Positions 30,612 through 43,702 of a stretch of 64,000 nt of DNA are shown here, piece by piece. The stretch covers positions 62,001 through 126,000 of the forward strand of contig NZ_JACHYJ010000003.1 in the NCBI RefSeq assembly GCF_014192745.1, read 5' to 3'. The notes under the pieces are model-generated. The model was not told where the DNA came from. It worked only from the letters and a program-made list of their open reading frames with translations, and did no database searches. Source of the stretch: Luteimonas sp. RC10 (GTDB taxonomy: Bacteria > Pseudomonadota > Gammaproteobacteria > Xanthomonadales > Xanthomonadaceae). Both the position numbers and the translations under genes were made by a program. Position 1 is the stretch's first letter, and each line of letters begins with the position of its first letter.

Positions 30612-33101
30612 CTACCGGTAGGGCGCCTTCTCGCGCTTCGCCGGCTTGCCGCGCGGTGGCGGCGGTCTCGGCTCGCCGGGCTGCGGCGTGCCGTCCTCGA
30701 CCAGACGGAAGTCGATCTTGCGGTCTTCCAGGCTGGCCTTGAGCACGAGGATGCGCACGCGGTCGCCGAGCCGGAACTCGCGGCCGGCACGCTCGCCGAT
30801 CAGCATCCGGCGGATGGGATCGAAGCGGTAGAAATCGTTCGGCAGTTGGGTCACGTGCACCAGGCCGTTGACCTTCGACTGGTCGAGCTCGACGAACAGC
30901 CCGAAGCTGGTCACGCCGCTGATGACGCCGTCGAACTGGCCGCCGACATGCTTTTCCATCCACGCCGCGCGGTAACGCTCGTCGACTTCGCGCTCGGCCT
31001 CATCGGCGCGGCGCTCGCGTTCGGAGCATTGCAGCGCCAGGCTTTCCATCATTCGCGGGGTGTAGTCGAATTTCGCCAGCGGCTTGCCCGAGAGCACGTG
31101 CTTGATCGCGCGATGGACCAGCAGATCGGGGTAGCGGCGGATCGGCGAGGTGAAGTGGGCATAGGCCGCCAGCGCCAGGCCGAAGTGGCCCAGGTTCTCG
31201 GTCGAGTAGACCGCCTGGCTCTGGCTGCGCAGCAGCACCGACTCGAGCAGCGTCGCATCGCTGCGATCGCGGATCTTCTTGAGCAGATTGGTGAAGTCCT
31301 TGGGCTGCACCTTCGCCCACGGCGGCATGCGCAGCGCGAATTCCTTCAGGAACTCCAGCAGATCGGTGTACTTGGACTCCGGCGGCTTGTCGTGCACGCG
31401 GTACGGCGCCGGAATGCCGGCCTCGAGCAGGAAGCGCGCGGCCTCCACATTCGCGGCGATCATGCATTCCTCGATCAGCTTGTGCGCGTCGTTGCGCACC
31501 AGCATGCCGGCCTGGGTGACCTCGCCACGGTTGTCGAGCACGAAGCGCACTTCCGAGCTCTCGAACTCGATCGCGCCACGCTTGGCCCGCGCCTTGGCCA
31601 GCACGCGGAACAGCTGGTGCAGGTGCTCGACCTGCGGCAGCAGCAGCGCGCCGATCGACGCGCGCGCATCCTCGTCCTGCTCGCCCACTGCCTTCCACAC
31701 CTGGGTGTAGGTCAGACGGGCGTGCGAGTTCATCACCGCCTCGTAGAACTTCGCGCCGCTCACCTCGCCGTCGCGACCGACCTGCATGTCGCAGACGAAG
31801 CACATGCGGTCGACCCGCGGCATCAGCGAGCAGATGCCGTTGGACAGCGTCTCGGGCAGCATCGGTACGACGAAACCGGGGAAATACACGCTGGTCGCGC
31901 GCAGCTGCGCTTCATCGTCGAGCGGCGTGCCCGGCCGCACATAGTTCGAGACGTCGGCGATCGCCACCACCAGACGGAAGCCGTCGCGGTTGGGCTCGCA
32001 GTACACCGCGTCGTCGAAGTCCTTGGCGTCCTCGCCGTCGATCGTCACCAGCGGCAATGCGCGCAGATCGACGCGGTCGCCAAGCATGCGTTCTTCGACC
32101 GTCAGCGGCACCGCCGCGGCTTCCTCGAGCACCGGCTGCGGGAACTCGTGCGGCAGATGGTGGCCGTGGATCGCGGCCTCGACCACCAGCGACGGGGTCA
32201 GCGCGTCGCCGAGCACCGCGAGCACCTTGCCGATCGGCGGTCGGCGCGCGTCGCCCGGGGCGACGATCTCGCAGACCACCAGTTGGCCGTCCTGCGCGTC
32301 GAGCCGCGCGTCCTGCGGGATCTGCACGTTGCGCTGGATCCGGCGGTCGTCGGGCACCACGAAACTGATCCCCGACTCCACCGAGAACCGGCCGATCAGC
32401 CGGGTCGTGCGGCGTTCGAGCACTTCGACGATGACCCCGGCGCGGCGGCCGCGTGCGTCGACGTTGGTCAGGCTGGCCATCGCGCGATCGCCATGCATGA
32501 CCTTGCGCATCTCGGCCGGCGGCAGGAACAGGTCATCGCCGCTGCCGCTGTCGGGGCGCAGGAAGCCGAAGCCCTCGGGGTTGGCGATCACCGTGCCGGG
32601 GATCAGGTCCAGCCGCTTGGCCGGCACCAGCCCGCCACGGCGGTTCTGCAGCAACTGGCCCTCGCGCAGCATCGCCGCGAGCCGTTTGCCGAGCGCGTCG
32701 AAGCGCTCCGGATCGGTCAGATCGAGCGCCTGTGCCAGTTCGGTCGCGGTCTGCGGTCCGGGGGCGTCGGCGAGCAGTTGCAGGATCGCCTCGCGACTGG
32801 CGATCGGGTTGGCATAGCGGGCCGCTTCGCGGTTGGCATGCGGATCGTCGATCCGGCCGCCACGCGACACCGGCGGGCGTGGAGCCGGCGGGGTGGGTTC
32901 GGCAGGCGGGCGCGCTCCGGGGCGCGCACCCGACCGCAACGCACGCTGCAGACCGGGATCGGGCATCCATGGCGGCAGCGGGGCCGCCGGCTTGCCGCTA
33001 CGTGAGGATCCGCCGGCGTCGCCGCGCTTGGCGGCGGGGGCGGGACGTTCGGAATCGCGGCGGCTGCCGTGCTTGCTGGGAGGTTTTGCCATTCCGGCCA
33101 T
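30612..33101 (-). CDS. rnr: Ribonuclease R
   Basis: 829 aa processive 3'-5' exoribonuclease. Order: basic disordered N-terminus (1-90), winged helix (about 95-155), cold-shock domains (about 160-320), RNB catalytic core with TIDGEDAKDFDDAVYCE (Asp cluster), YVRPGTPLD and the HFTSPIRRYPDLLVHR block, then an S1 domain (GGQFDGVISGVTSFGLFVELD) and a basic tail. Degrades structured RNA, with roles in rRNA quality control and cold shock. ATG 33101 or, nine bases in, ATG 33092 could be the start. Confidence 0.96.
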   Translation of the reverse strand: MAGMAKPPSKHGSRRDSERPAPAAKRGDAGGSSRSGKPAAPLPPWMPDPGLQRALRSGARPGARPPAEPTPPAPRPPVSRGGRIDDPHANREAARYANPIASREAILQLLADAPGPQTATELAQALDLTDPERFDALGKRLAAMLREGQLLQNRRGGLVPAKRLDLIPGTVIANPEGFGFLRPDSGSGDDLFLPPAEMRKVMHGDRAMASLTNVDARGRRAGVIVEVLERRTTRLIGRFSVESGISFVVPDDRRIQRNVQIPQDARLDAQDGQLVVCEIVAPGDARRPPIGKVLAVLGDALTPSLVVEAAIHGHHLPHEFPQPVLEEAAAVPLTVEERMLGDRVDLRALPLVTIDGEDAKDFDDAVYCEPNRDGFRLVVAIADVSNYVRPGTPLDDEAQLRATSVYFPGFVVPMLPETLSNGICSLMPRVDRMCFVCDMQVGRDGEVSGAKFYEAVMNSHARLTYTQVWKAVGEQDEDARASIGALLLPQVEHLHQLFRVLAKARAKRGAIEFESSEVRFVLDNRGEVTQAGMLVRNDAHKLIEECMIAANVEAARFLLEAGIPAPYRVHDKPPESKYTDLLEFLKEFALRMPPWAKVQPKDFTNLLKKIRDRSDATLLESVLLRSQSQAVYSTENLGHFGLALAAYAHFTSPIRRYPDLLVHRAIKHVLSGKPLAKFDYTPRMMESLALQCSERERRADEAEREVDERYRAAWMEKHVGGQFDGVISGVTSFGLFVELDQSKVNGLVHVTQLPNDFYRFDPIRRMLIGERAGREFRLGDRVRILVLKASLEDRKIDFRLVEDGTPQPGEPRPPPPRGKPAKREKAPYR

Positions 33102-33169
33102 GGTACACCCGGCGCTGCGAGGCCCGCGTCGAGAGCGGCCTCGCCGCTGCGCGCGGGGATACGGTTAAG

Positions 33170-33366
33170 AACAGAAGTGAGTTTCCGCTCTCGAGTGCGG
33201 GAGGGGTTCACTTCGGATGGGCAGCCGCCTGTCGGCCGGAAGCCGCTCTCCCCTCGGTCAAGGCATCCTGCCTTGACTCGGGCGCGCGCCATCCTTGGCG
33301 CGCTTGACGCGGCCACCGGCCGTCAGTCTGCTGCTCAGGACGGCTGCCCCCCCCGACTTCGGGTCG
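33170..33366 (-). repeat. Dispersed mosaic non-coding repeat, copy B (inverted relative to A)
   Basis: Reverse complement aligns with copy A across its ends but lacks two internal blocks of A. It contains an inverted pair around GAGTCAAGGCAG..TGCCTTGAC. Located just upstream of rnr, where it may influence the rnr leader. Confidence 0.75.
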
Positions 33367-33477
33367 ATGAAACATCGCATGCTGGGGCGGACGTCATGCG
33401 CCTTTTTCGGCAACCGTGCTGGGCCGAGCTGAGATAGCAGGCACACGTGAGCGAAGGACGTTCCGCGCACGCCAACG

Positions 33478-33605
33478 CACCGATGCGAACGCCACCCGTA
33501 CTTCGCGTGCCGGATCGCGAAGTGGCTCTGAGCGAGGGGAGAGCGGCGACCGGGCGGCGGGCCGATGCCCCACCGAAGTCCCCCGGCACTGGAGAAGGAC
33601 CAGAG
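33478..33605 (+). repeat. Dispersed mosaic non-coding repeat, partial copy C
   Basis: Diverged copy of the central block of A (GATGCGAACGCCACCCGTAC, CGAGGGGAGAGCGGC, then CCCACCGAAGT). No frame is conserved with A. It lies between copy B and the first tRNA-Leu. Confidence 0.65.
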
Positions 33606-33661
33606 CCACCGGAGAAGCTTGGGCAACCACCGAACGCTCCCCAACGCCGGGAGACAGGCAC

Positions 33662-33686
33662 AAAAAAACCCGCGCCTGGCGGGTTT
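33662..33686 (-). terminator. Intrinsic terminator of the first tRNA-Leu
   Basis: 8-bp stem AAACCCGC / GCGGGTTT with 5-nt loop and a run of seven T on the minus strand, 30 nt downstream of the tRNA 3' end. Confidence 0.92.
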
Positions 33687-33715
33687 GTTGTCGCAGTCGG
33701 TAAGGCTGCGTGACC

Positions 33716-33802
33716 TGGTGCCCAGGAGAGGACTCGAACCTCCACGGAGTTGCCCCCGCTAGCACCTGAAGCTAGTGCGTCTACCAATTCCGCCACCTGG
33801 GC
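33716..33802 (-). tRNA. tRNA-Leu (anticodon CAG), copy 1
   Basis: 87-nt cloverleaf on the minus strand: acceptor GCCCAGG / CCTGGGC, D arm GCGGAATTGGTAGACGC, anticodon stem CTAGC / GCTAG with loop TTCAGGT (anticodon CAG), long variable arm, T arm with GGTTCGAGTCC, and encoded CCA. It reads CUG, the main Leu codon of this GC-rich genome. Identical to the copy at 35360-35446. Confidence 0.98.
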
Positions 33803-33815
33803 AGGTCAGACGCGC

Positions 33816-33844
33816 ATTCTGCGGTGCGCGTGCGCTGCTGTCAA
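33816..33844 (-). promoter_or_regulatory. Promoter of the first tRNA-Leu
   Basis: TTGACA (33844-33839), 17-nt spacer, CAGAAT (33821-33816) on the minus strand, 13 nt before the tRNA 5' end, followed by a GC-rich discriminator typical of stringently controlled genes. Confidence 0.8.
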
Positions 33845-33874
33845 CGCACCAAGTCGACCGGTTCGCCAAGGGCA

Positions 33875-35188
33875 TCAGGCGCGCGGTGCATCGTCGGCCC
33901 GCGACGCATCCTCCTCCTGCTGCTCGCGATCGAGCGAGGCCTGCACCATCGCCTCGCTGACCCGGAACTCCGCACCGATCGGCGAGACCTGCACCACCGG
34001 CTCGAACGGGGCGGCCGGCAGCGGTGCCGGCGACGTGCTGCGTCGCCACAGGAACACGCAGGCCAACAGCAGATTGAGCACCAGGAACGACCAGAACAGC
34101 CCCTGCGCGCCGACCCGGTTCATGACCGGCGCGATGACCAGTGGGCTGAGTGCGGCGCCGACGGAGTTGACCAGCAGCAGGCCCTGGATCAGCCGCACCA
34201 ACTCGTCGGACGCGGCGCGGTCGGCCGAATGGCTGACGGCGACCGGATAGATCGCAAACACGCCACCGCCGAGCAGGAACAGCAAGGCCGCCAGCAACCA
34301 ACGCGCGTCGGGCAACCACAGGATCGCCAACGCCAGTACCGCGCACGCCAGGCTGAGCACCAGCAACACCACCTGCCGGTTCTGCCGGTCCGACCAACGG
34401 CCGACCGGGTACTGCAGCACCATCGCGCCGAGAATCGTGCAGGCCATCAACTGACCGACTTCGGCCACGTCCATGCCCACGCGCTGCAAGTAGATCGGCA
34501 GCAGGGTGTAGATCGCCGCGATCGCGACGCCCGAGCCGAAGCAGCCGAGCACGCCCGAGGGCGTCACCCGCAGCAGATCGCGCGGCGTCAGCGGCTCGAT
34601 CGCCCCGGTTTCGGGCGAAACCCGCGGCAGGATCACCACCGGCAACACCGACAGCGAGCCGAGCATGCCGGCAACCATGAACGGCGCCATCGCCCCCCAG
34701 CCGTTGATGATCCCCAGCTGCAGCTGGCCGAGCATGCCCGAGCCGTACAGCGCGATCATGTAGACCGCGAGCAGGCGCCCACGCATGCGCGAATCGCCGG
34801 CGAGCAGCAACCAGCTCTCGACCACCAGAAAGATGCCGACGATCGCCCAGCCGTTGATCAGCCGGAACACGAACCAGGCCCAGGGATCGAACACCAGCCC
34901 CTGCAGCAGGAATGTCACCGCCGTCAGCGAGGCAAAGCTGCTGTAGGCGCGGATATGCCCGATCCGTGCGATCAGCCGGTCGCTGAACATCGCGCCCAGC
35001 GCCAGGCCGACGAAATACGACGAGGACACGATGCCGATCATCGTGTCCGACACGCCCGCCGCGTCCAGCCGCAACGCCGTCAGCGACGAGACGAAGCCGT
35101 TGCCCAGGCAGACGATGAACAAGCCCAGCAGGGGGCCCAGCACCAGCTTCAGCAAATCTCGGGACACGACGCGCGCGCTCCTGTCCAC
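33875..35188 (-). CDS. MFS transporter, YcaD-like
   Basis: 437 aa with 12 predicted membrane helices. The N-terminal half begins LVLGPLLGLFIVCLGNGFVSSLTALRL; the helix 2-3 loop FSDRLIARIGHIRAY is the MFS A-motif; the second half has GRWSDRQNRQVVLL at the equivalent loop. A 35-residue acidic cytoplasmic tail follows helix 12. The substrate is unknown; resemblance is to YcaD/CynX-like exporters. The start codon is GTG at 35188. The gene sits between two identical tRNA-Leu genes in the same orientation. Confidence 0.9.
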   Translation of the reverse strand: MDRSARVVSRDLLKLVLGPLLGLFIVCLGNGFVSSLTALRLDAAGVSDTMIGIVSSSYFVGLALGAMFSDRLIARIGHIRAYSSFASLTAVTFLLQGLVFDPWAWFVFRLINGWAIVGIFLVVESWLLLAGDSRMRGRLLAVYMIALYGSGMLGQLQLGIINGWGAMAPFMVAGMLGSLSVLPVVILPRVSPETGAIEPLTPRDLLRVTPSGVLGCFGSGVAIAAIYTLLPIYLQRVGMDVAEVGQLMACTILGAMVLQYPVGRWSDRQNRQVVLLVLSLACAVLALAILWLPDARWLLAALLFLLGGGVFAIYPVAVSHSADRAASDELVRLIQGLLLVNSVGAALSPLVIAPVMNRVGAQGLFWSFLVLNLLLACVFLWRRSTSPAPLPAAPFEPVVQVSPIGAEFRVSEAMVQASLDREQQEEDASRADDAPRA

Positions 35189-35304
35189 CGGTGCCGGGAC
35201 CGTGCGGACCGGTCGGCAGAACGATCGCCGTCGGACACGCCCGGCGCGTGTCGCGACGCCCTTCCTGGCCGCCGCCGCAGGCGCGTGTCAGGAACGGCAG
35301 GGAC

Positions 35305-35328
35305 AAAAAAACCCGCACTTGGCGGGTT
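35305..35328 (-). terminator. Intrinsic terminator of the second tRNA-Leu
   Basis: 7-bp stem AACCCGC / GCGGGTT, 5-nt loop, seven T on the minus strand; nearly the same sequence as the terminator at 33662, as part of a duplicated tRNA unit. Confidence 0.92.
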
Positions 35329-35359
35329 CGTTGTCGCAGTCGGTAAGGCTGCGATGACC

Positions 35360-35446
35360 TGGTGCCCAGGAGAGGACTCGAACCTCCACGGAGTTGCCCC
35401 CGCTAGCACCTGAAGCTAGTGCGTCTACCAATTCCGCCACCTGGGC
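35360..35446 (-). tRNA. tRNA-Leu (anticodon CAG), copy 2
   Basis: Base-for-base identical to the tRNA at 33716-33802, including the encoded CCA. The downstream 50 nt (through the terminator) is also nearly identical, while the upstream promoter regions have diverged. Confidence 0.98.
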
Positions 35447-35460
35447 AGGTCAGGGCGCGT

Positions 35461-35489
35461 ATGTTGTCGATCCGCGCACGGCTTGTCAA
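35461..35489 (-). promoter_or_regulatory. Promoter of the second tRNA-Leu
   Basis: TTGACA (35489-35484), 17-nt spacer, CAACAT (35466-35461) on the minus strand, 14 nt before the tRNA 5' end. Confidence 0.7.
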
Positions 35490-35696
35490 CGCGTTTGCGC
35501 GCGGCGTTCGAGCGCGCTCGCGCAGCCCCGGCGCAAGGCGCACGCGGAAGGTCGGTTTGCAATGGCTTCCGGCAGTCACCGTGCACGCGAACGGCGCTGC
35601 ACGCACCGGCGACATGGCCGCCGCTACACCGCAGTGGTGGATGTGCCGTCGCGCGCCGCCGGCGACGCGCCCTCCCCCCGGCCACAGGACGACCCG

Positions 35697-35930
35697 ATGG
35701 CGCCGCCACAGCCACCGATGGATGCACAAGCCAGGCACGCCGCCTGGCTGCACGACCTGCGCAATGCGGCCAATGGTGTCGGCATCGCGCTGGAGATGAT
35801 CGAGCTGTTGCTCCAGCACGACGATCGCCCAGCCGTCGTCCGCAGCCTTGCGCGCGCGCAGCGTGGCTGCGCGCACCTGCTCGCCCTGGTACGCGCGCCG
35901 ATCGAAGACGAATCAGACGCGTCGTCGTAG
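35697..35930 (+). CDS. Orphan histidine-kinase-like dimerisation hairpin (HisKA-like), 77 aa
   Basis: The whole protein is little more than a DHp-type two-helix unit: residues 15-40 read AAWLHDLRNAANGVGIALEM, with His19 in an H-box of the form HDLRN as in HisKA domains, and residues 42-66 make the second helix. There is no ATPase domain. ATG 35697 has AGGA about eight nt upstream. It might be a phosphotransfer or decoy partner for a kinase such as the hybrid kinase encoded just downstream on the other strand; this is inference. Could also be a diverged domain fragment. Confidence 0.65.
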   Translation: MAPPQPPMDAQARHAAWLHDLRNAANGVGIALEMIELLLQHDDRPAVVRSLARAQRGCAHLLALVRAPIEDESDASS

Positions 35931-35962
35931 CACTCGCGGCCGTGCCAGGCCGGCGCGACGGC

Positions 35963-36178
35963 TCAGCCGGCGTCGCGCGTGGGCTTGCGCAGGCCGCGTG
36001 CAGCGCCCGCATCGCCCCGCGGCGGGGCGCCGTCGACCGCACCGGGCTGCACCGCCGGATCGTTGTGGTCGTCCTGGTCGCGCTTGGCGGGCGACTCGCC
36101 GGGCGCGCGCGGCCCGTCCGGCGCGCGGTCGCGTTCCAGCGGCCCGCGCCGGCCATCATTGGATTCGTCACGGCCCAT
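35963..36178 (-). CDS. Small hydrophilic protein of unknown function
   Basis: 71 aa, very rich in Arg, Asp, Gly and Pro, with no hydrophobic segment and probably disordered. Supported by a strong GGAGG six nt before the ATG at 36178. No known motif. Could be a stress-related disordered protein. It follows the hybrid kinase frame on the same strand with a 104-nt gap. Confidence 0.55.
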   Translation of the reverse strand: MGRDESNDGRRGPLERDRAPDGPRAPGESPAKRDQDDHNDPAVQPGAVDGAPPRGDAGAARGLRKPTRDAG

Positions 36179-36282
36179 GATGGACCTCCGTCGGCAGGAG
36201 CCGCCATCGTCGGGCAGGCGGCGCGAGCGCAGGTGACACGCGCGCCGCCGACGCCGCCGCAGGCTGCAATTGCTGCGCAGGT

Positions 36283-40392
<4,110 letters not shown>

Positions 40393-40509
40393 CGTGAATC
40401 ACGCGGGGTCGTCATGACCGGCATCATGCGCTGCCAGCGCGGTCAAAATCCAACACACGGCCGCGACGCGGCCATCGCCATGCAGCGCCTGTGAGGCGCC
40501 TGCGGACGG

Positions 40510-41283
40510 TTACAGCCCGGCGGTGGCGCGCAGCGTCGCCAGGTCGACCAGATCGATACGACGTGGATCGTCGAAGGCGAGCGCGCCGGCCTGACGCAGT
40601 TTGGTGAAGCTGCGGCTGACGGTCTCGATCGTCAGTCCGAGGTGGTCGGCGATGTCGGCACGGGTCATCGGCAGATCGACACGATCGACGCGGCCGCCGC
40701 GGCGCTGCTGGCGCTCGGCCATGTCGACCAGGAAGCCCGCCAGCCGTTCGCTCGGGCCCAACCGGCCGAGCAGCATGAGACTGGCGCGGGTCGCGTCGAG
40801 CTCGGTGCAGGCCTGCGCGAGCATGCCGGCCTCGAGCTCGGGATAGCGTTCGCACAGCCGACGCATGTTCTGCATCGGGAACACGCACAGCACGCACTCG
40901 GTGATCGCCTCGATCGTGTGCTTGTAGTGCGCGGCGCTGCTGAAGCCGATGAAATCGCCTTCCATCAGGAAGCCGGCGACCAGCCGGCGGCCGTCGGGCA
41001 GCAGCCGCACCCGGCGCAGCATGCCGCGGGTCACGGTGTAGACGTCCCGACGCGGGCCGCCCTCGTGGACCAGCGTGGCGCCGGCCGGCAGCACGACCTC
41101 GCCGGCCGCGGCCTCCAGGGCATGGGTCTCGGAGGCCGGCAGCGCGGCGCAGACCGCCAGATGCCGGCTCAGGCAGGCTTCGCAGCCCGAGTGGGAGGCG
41201 CGTCGGGGCGAGCCCGACAGCGGATGGCGGGCGCCAGAGGAGGCGGGGTCGGAGACTCCGCGCGCGCGCAGCTTGGTATCCAT
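40510..41283 (-). CDS. Crp/Fnr-family transcription regulator, Fnr-like
   Basis: 257 aa. Cyclic-nucleotide-fold sensor domain then winged helix with recognition helix [14 protein letters not shown] (E-SR as in FNR, so a TTGAT-type site is likely). N-terminal cysteines Cys34, Cys37 and Cys45 (C-x2-C-x7-C) plus Cys130 are in the places used for the oxygen-labile [4Fe-4S] cluster of FNR, though the last N-terminal spacing is two longer than the E. coli x5. Probable regulator of oxygen-limited metabolism. A -10-like TATGAT ends 8 nt before the ATG, hinting at a near-leaderless mRNA. Confidence 0.9.
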   Translation of the reverse strand: MDTKLRARGVSDPASSGARHPLSGSPRRASHSGCEACLSRHLAVCAALPASETHALEAAAGEVVLPAGATLVHEGGPRRDVYTVTRGMLRRVRLLPDGRRLVAGFLMEGDFIGFSSAAHYKHTIEAITECVLCVFPMQNMRRLCERYPELEAGMLAQACTELDATRASLMLLGRLGPSERLAGFLVDMAERQQRRGGRVDRVDLPMTRADIADHLGLTIETVSRSFTKLRQAGALAFDDPRRIDLVDLATLRATAGL

Positions 41284-41413
41284 GGGACCGCATCATAGCG
41301 CGACCGGGCGCAATTCCTGTATTCGCCCCCCGTTCGGCCCAGCCAGGGGGGCGGCTCGTCCCCTGCGACCGGCACCCGCTAGAATCGCCGGCTCCCCCGC
41401 AGCCGCAGTCCCG

Positions 41414-43657
41414 ATGACCGAGTCCGTCCGCCCCGCCTTCCATGGCTTCGAGCAGCTGCCGCTGCGCGAGTTCGCCGAGCGCGCCTACCTCGATTACTCG
41501 ATGTACGTGGTGCTCGACCGTGCGCTGCCGTTCATCGGCGATGGCCTCAAGCCGGTGCAGCGCCGCATCGTCTACGCGATGAGCGAGCTGGGCCTGGGTG
41601 CGTCCGCCAAGCCCAAGAAGTCCGCGCGCACGGTCGGCGATGTGATCGGCAAGTACCACCCGCATGGCGACAGCGCCTGCTACGAGGCGCTGGTGCTGAT
41701 GGCGCAGCCGTTCTCGTACCGCTATCCGCTGATCGACGGCCAGGGCAACTTCGGCTCCAGCGACGATCCCAAGTCGTTCGCGGCGATGCGCTACACCGAG
41801 TCCAAGCTGACCCCGATCGCCGAGATGCTGCTCTCCGAGCTCGGCCACGGCACGGTCGACTGGACCGACAATTTCGACGGCACGCTCGAGGAGCCCTCGT
41901 GGCTGCCCGCGCGGCTGCCGCACCTGCTGCTCAACGGCACCACCGGCATCGCGGTCGGCATGGCCACCGACGTGCCGCCGCACAACCTGGGCGAGATCGT
42001 CAGCGCCTGCGTGCGCCTGATCGACGATCCCGACGCCAGCGTGCGCGATCTGTGCGAGCACGTGCGCGGGCCCGACTACCCGACCAGCGCCGAAATCATC
42101 ACCCCGGCGTCCGATCTGCTGCAGATGTACGAGACCGGCCACGGCAGCGTGCGTGCCCGCGCGACGTTCGAGAAGGAACACGCGAACATCGTCATCACCG
42201 CCCTGCCCTACCAGGTCTCGCCGTCGAAGGTGATCGAGCAGATCGCTGCGCAGATGCGCGCCAAGAAGCTGCCGTGGCTGGAGGACATCCGCGACGAGTC
42301 CGACCACGCCAACCCGGTGCGCGTGGTGCTGGTGCCGCGGTCGAACCGGGTCGATGCCGAGCAGCTGATGGGCCACCTGTTCGCGACCACGGACCTGGAG
42401 AAGAGCTACCGGGTCAACCTCAACGTCATCGGTCTGGACGGCAAGCCGCAGGTCAAGAATCTCAAGACGCTGCTGAGCGAATGGCTGCAGTTCCGCACCG
42501 ACACCGTCACCCGCCGGCTGACCCATCGGCTGGAGAAGGTCGAGCGCCGCCTGCACCTGCTCGACGGGCTGCTGATCGCGTTCCTGAACCTCGACGAGGT
42601 GATCCGCATCATCCGCACGGAGGAAGAGCCGCGCCCGGTGCTGCAGGCGCGCTTCAGGCTCAGCGACGAGCAGGTCGACTACATCCTCGAGACCCGTCTG
42701 CGCCAGTTGGCGCGGCTGGAAGAAATGAAGATCCGCAGCGAGCAGGCGGAGCTGGAGGCCGAACGCGATCGCCTGATCGCCACGCTCGACAGCAAGGCCA
42801 AGCTGCGCAAGCTGATCAAGGACGAGTTGCTGGCCGACGCCAAGAAGTTCGGCGACGCCCGCCGCTCGCCGCTGGTCGTGCGCGGCAGCGCGCAGGCACT
42901 GGCCGAGACCGACCTGGTGCCCAGCGAGCCGGTGACGATCGTCGTCAGCGAGAAGGGCTGGGTGCGCGCGGCCAAGGGGCATGATGTCGACCCGGCCGGG
43001 CTGTCGTACCGCGAGGGCGACCGCCTGCTGGCATTTGCACGTGGACGCAGCACGCAGCAGGTCGCCTTCCTCGACTCCAACGGCCGCAGCTATTCGACGA
43101 TCGCCCACTCGCTGCCGTCGGCGCGCGGCAACGGCGAGCCGTTGACCGGCCGCTTCTCGCCGGCCGCGGGCGCCGCGTTCCAGACGATCGCCACTGGCGA
43201 CAACGACAGTCGCTTCGTCGTTGCGTCCTCGCACGGTTACGGCTTCGTGACCCGGTTCGAGAACCTCACCGGCCGCAACAAGGCCGGCAAGGCGATGCTC
43301 TCGCTCTCGCCGGGCGCGGCCGTGCTGCAGCCGGCGGCGGTCCGCGACGCCCAGGCCGACCGGCTGGTGGTGGTCACCAGCGCCGGTCACCTGCTCGCGT
43401 TCCCGGTCGCCGAACTGCCGGAACTCGACAAGGGCAAAGGCAACAAGATCATCGAGATTCCCAAGGCCAAGCGTGGGACCGAGCAGGTCGTCGCGCTGGC
43501 CGTGGTGTCGCCGGGCGGCGCGCTGCTGGTGCAGTCGGGCGCGCGCACGATGACCCTGGCGTTCAAGGACCTCGACGCCTACATCGGCGCGCGCGCCAGC
43601 CGCGGCGGCCTGCTGCCGCGCGGCTGGCAGAAGGTCGAGGGCCTGTCGGTGGAGTGA
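41414..43657 (+). CDS. parC: DNA topoisomerase IV subunit A
   Basis: 747 aa. Catalytic Tyr127 in AAMRYTES; the quinolone-resistance region reads [14 protein letters not shown] with Ser87 and Glu91 (E. coli Ser80, Glu84) in wild-type state. C-terminal beta-pinwheel blades include [15 protein letters not shown] and [22 protein letters not shown]. ParC rather than GyrA, because the GyrA-box QRRGGKG-like motif is absent from the C-terminal part. Decatenates replicated chromosomes with ParE, not in this window. ATG 41414; TAGAAT at 41380 may be the -10. Confidence 0.95.
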   Translation: MTESVRPAFHGFEQLPLREFAERAYLDYSMYVVLDRALPFIGDGLKPVQRRIVYAMSELGLGASAKPKKSARTVGDVIGKYHPHGDSACYEALVLMAQPFSYRYPLIDGQGNFGSSDDPKSFAAMRYTESKLTPIAEMLLSELGHGTVDWTDNFDGTLEEPSWLPARLPHLLLNGTTGIAVGMATDVPPHNLGEIVSACVRLIDDPDASVRDLCEHVRGPDYPTSAEIITPASDLLQMYETGHGSVRARATFEKEHANIVITALPYQVSPSKVIEQIAAQMRAKKLPWLEDIRDESDHANPVRVVLVPRSNRVDAEQLMGHLFATTDLEKSYRVNLNVIGLDGKPQVKNLKTLLSEWLQFRTDTVTRRLTHRLEKVERRLHLLDGLLIAFLNLDEVIRIIRTEEEPRPVLQARFRLSDEQVDYILETRLRQLARLEEMKIRSEQAELEAERDRLIATLDSKAKLRKLIKDELLADAKKFGDARRSPLVVRGSAQALAETDLVPSEPVTIVVSEKGWVRAAKGHDVDPAGLSYREGDRLLAFARGRSTQQVAFLDSNGRSYSTIAHSLPSARGNGEPLTGRFSPAAGAAFQTIATGDNDSRFVVASSHGYGFVTRFENLTGRNKAGKAMLSLSPGAAVLQPAAVRDAQADRLVVVTSAGHLLAFPVAELPELDKGKGNKIIEIPKAKRGTEQVVALAVVSPGGALLVQSGARTMTLAFKDLDAYIGARASRGGLLPRGWQKVEGLSVE

Positions 43658-43702
43658 CGGCCTGCGCCGTCACCCACCATCGATTTTTTTCGGAAGACCG
43701 CC

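Noticed and set aside
29439-33005. 1188-codon open frame on the plus strand opposite rlmB and rnr
   Set aside because: It spans two recognisable minus-strand genes and the gap between them; antisense artefact.
33750-34250. Plus-strand open frame crossing the first tRNA-Leu
   Set aside because: Runs through a tRNA gene and antisense to the MFS gene; not a protein gene.
33716-35446. Genomic island or prophage at the tRNA-Leu genes
   Set aside because: No integrase, no foreign-looking composition; only an MFS gene lies between the copies. Kept as a duplication finding only.
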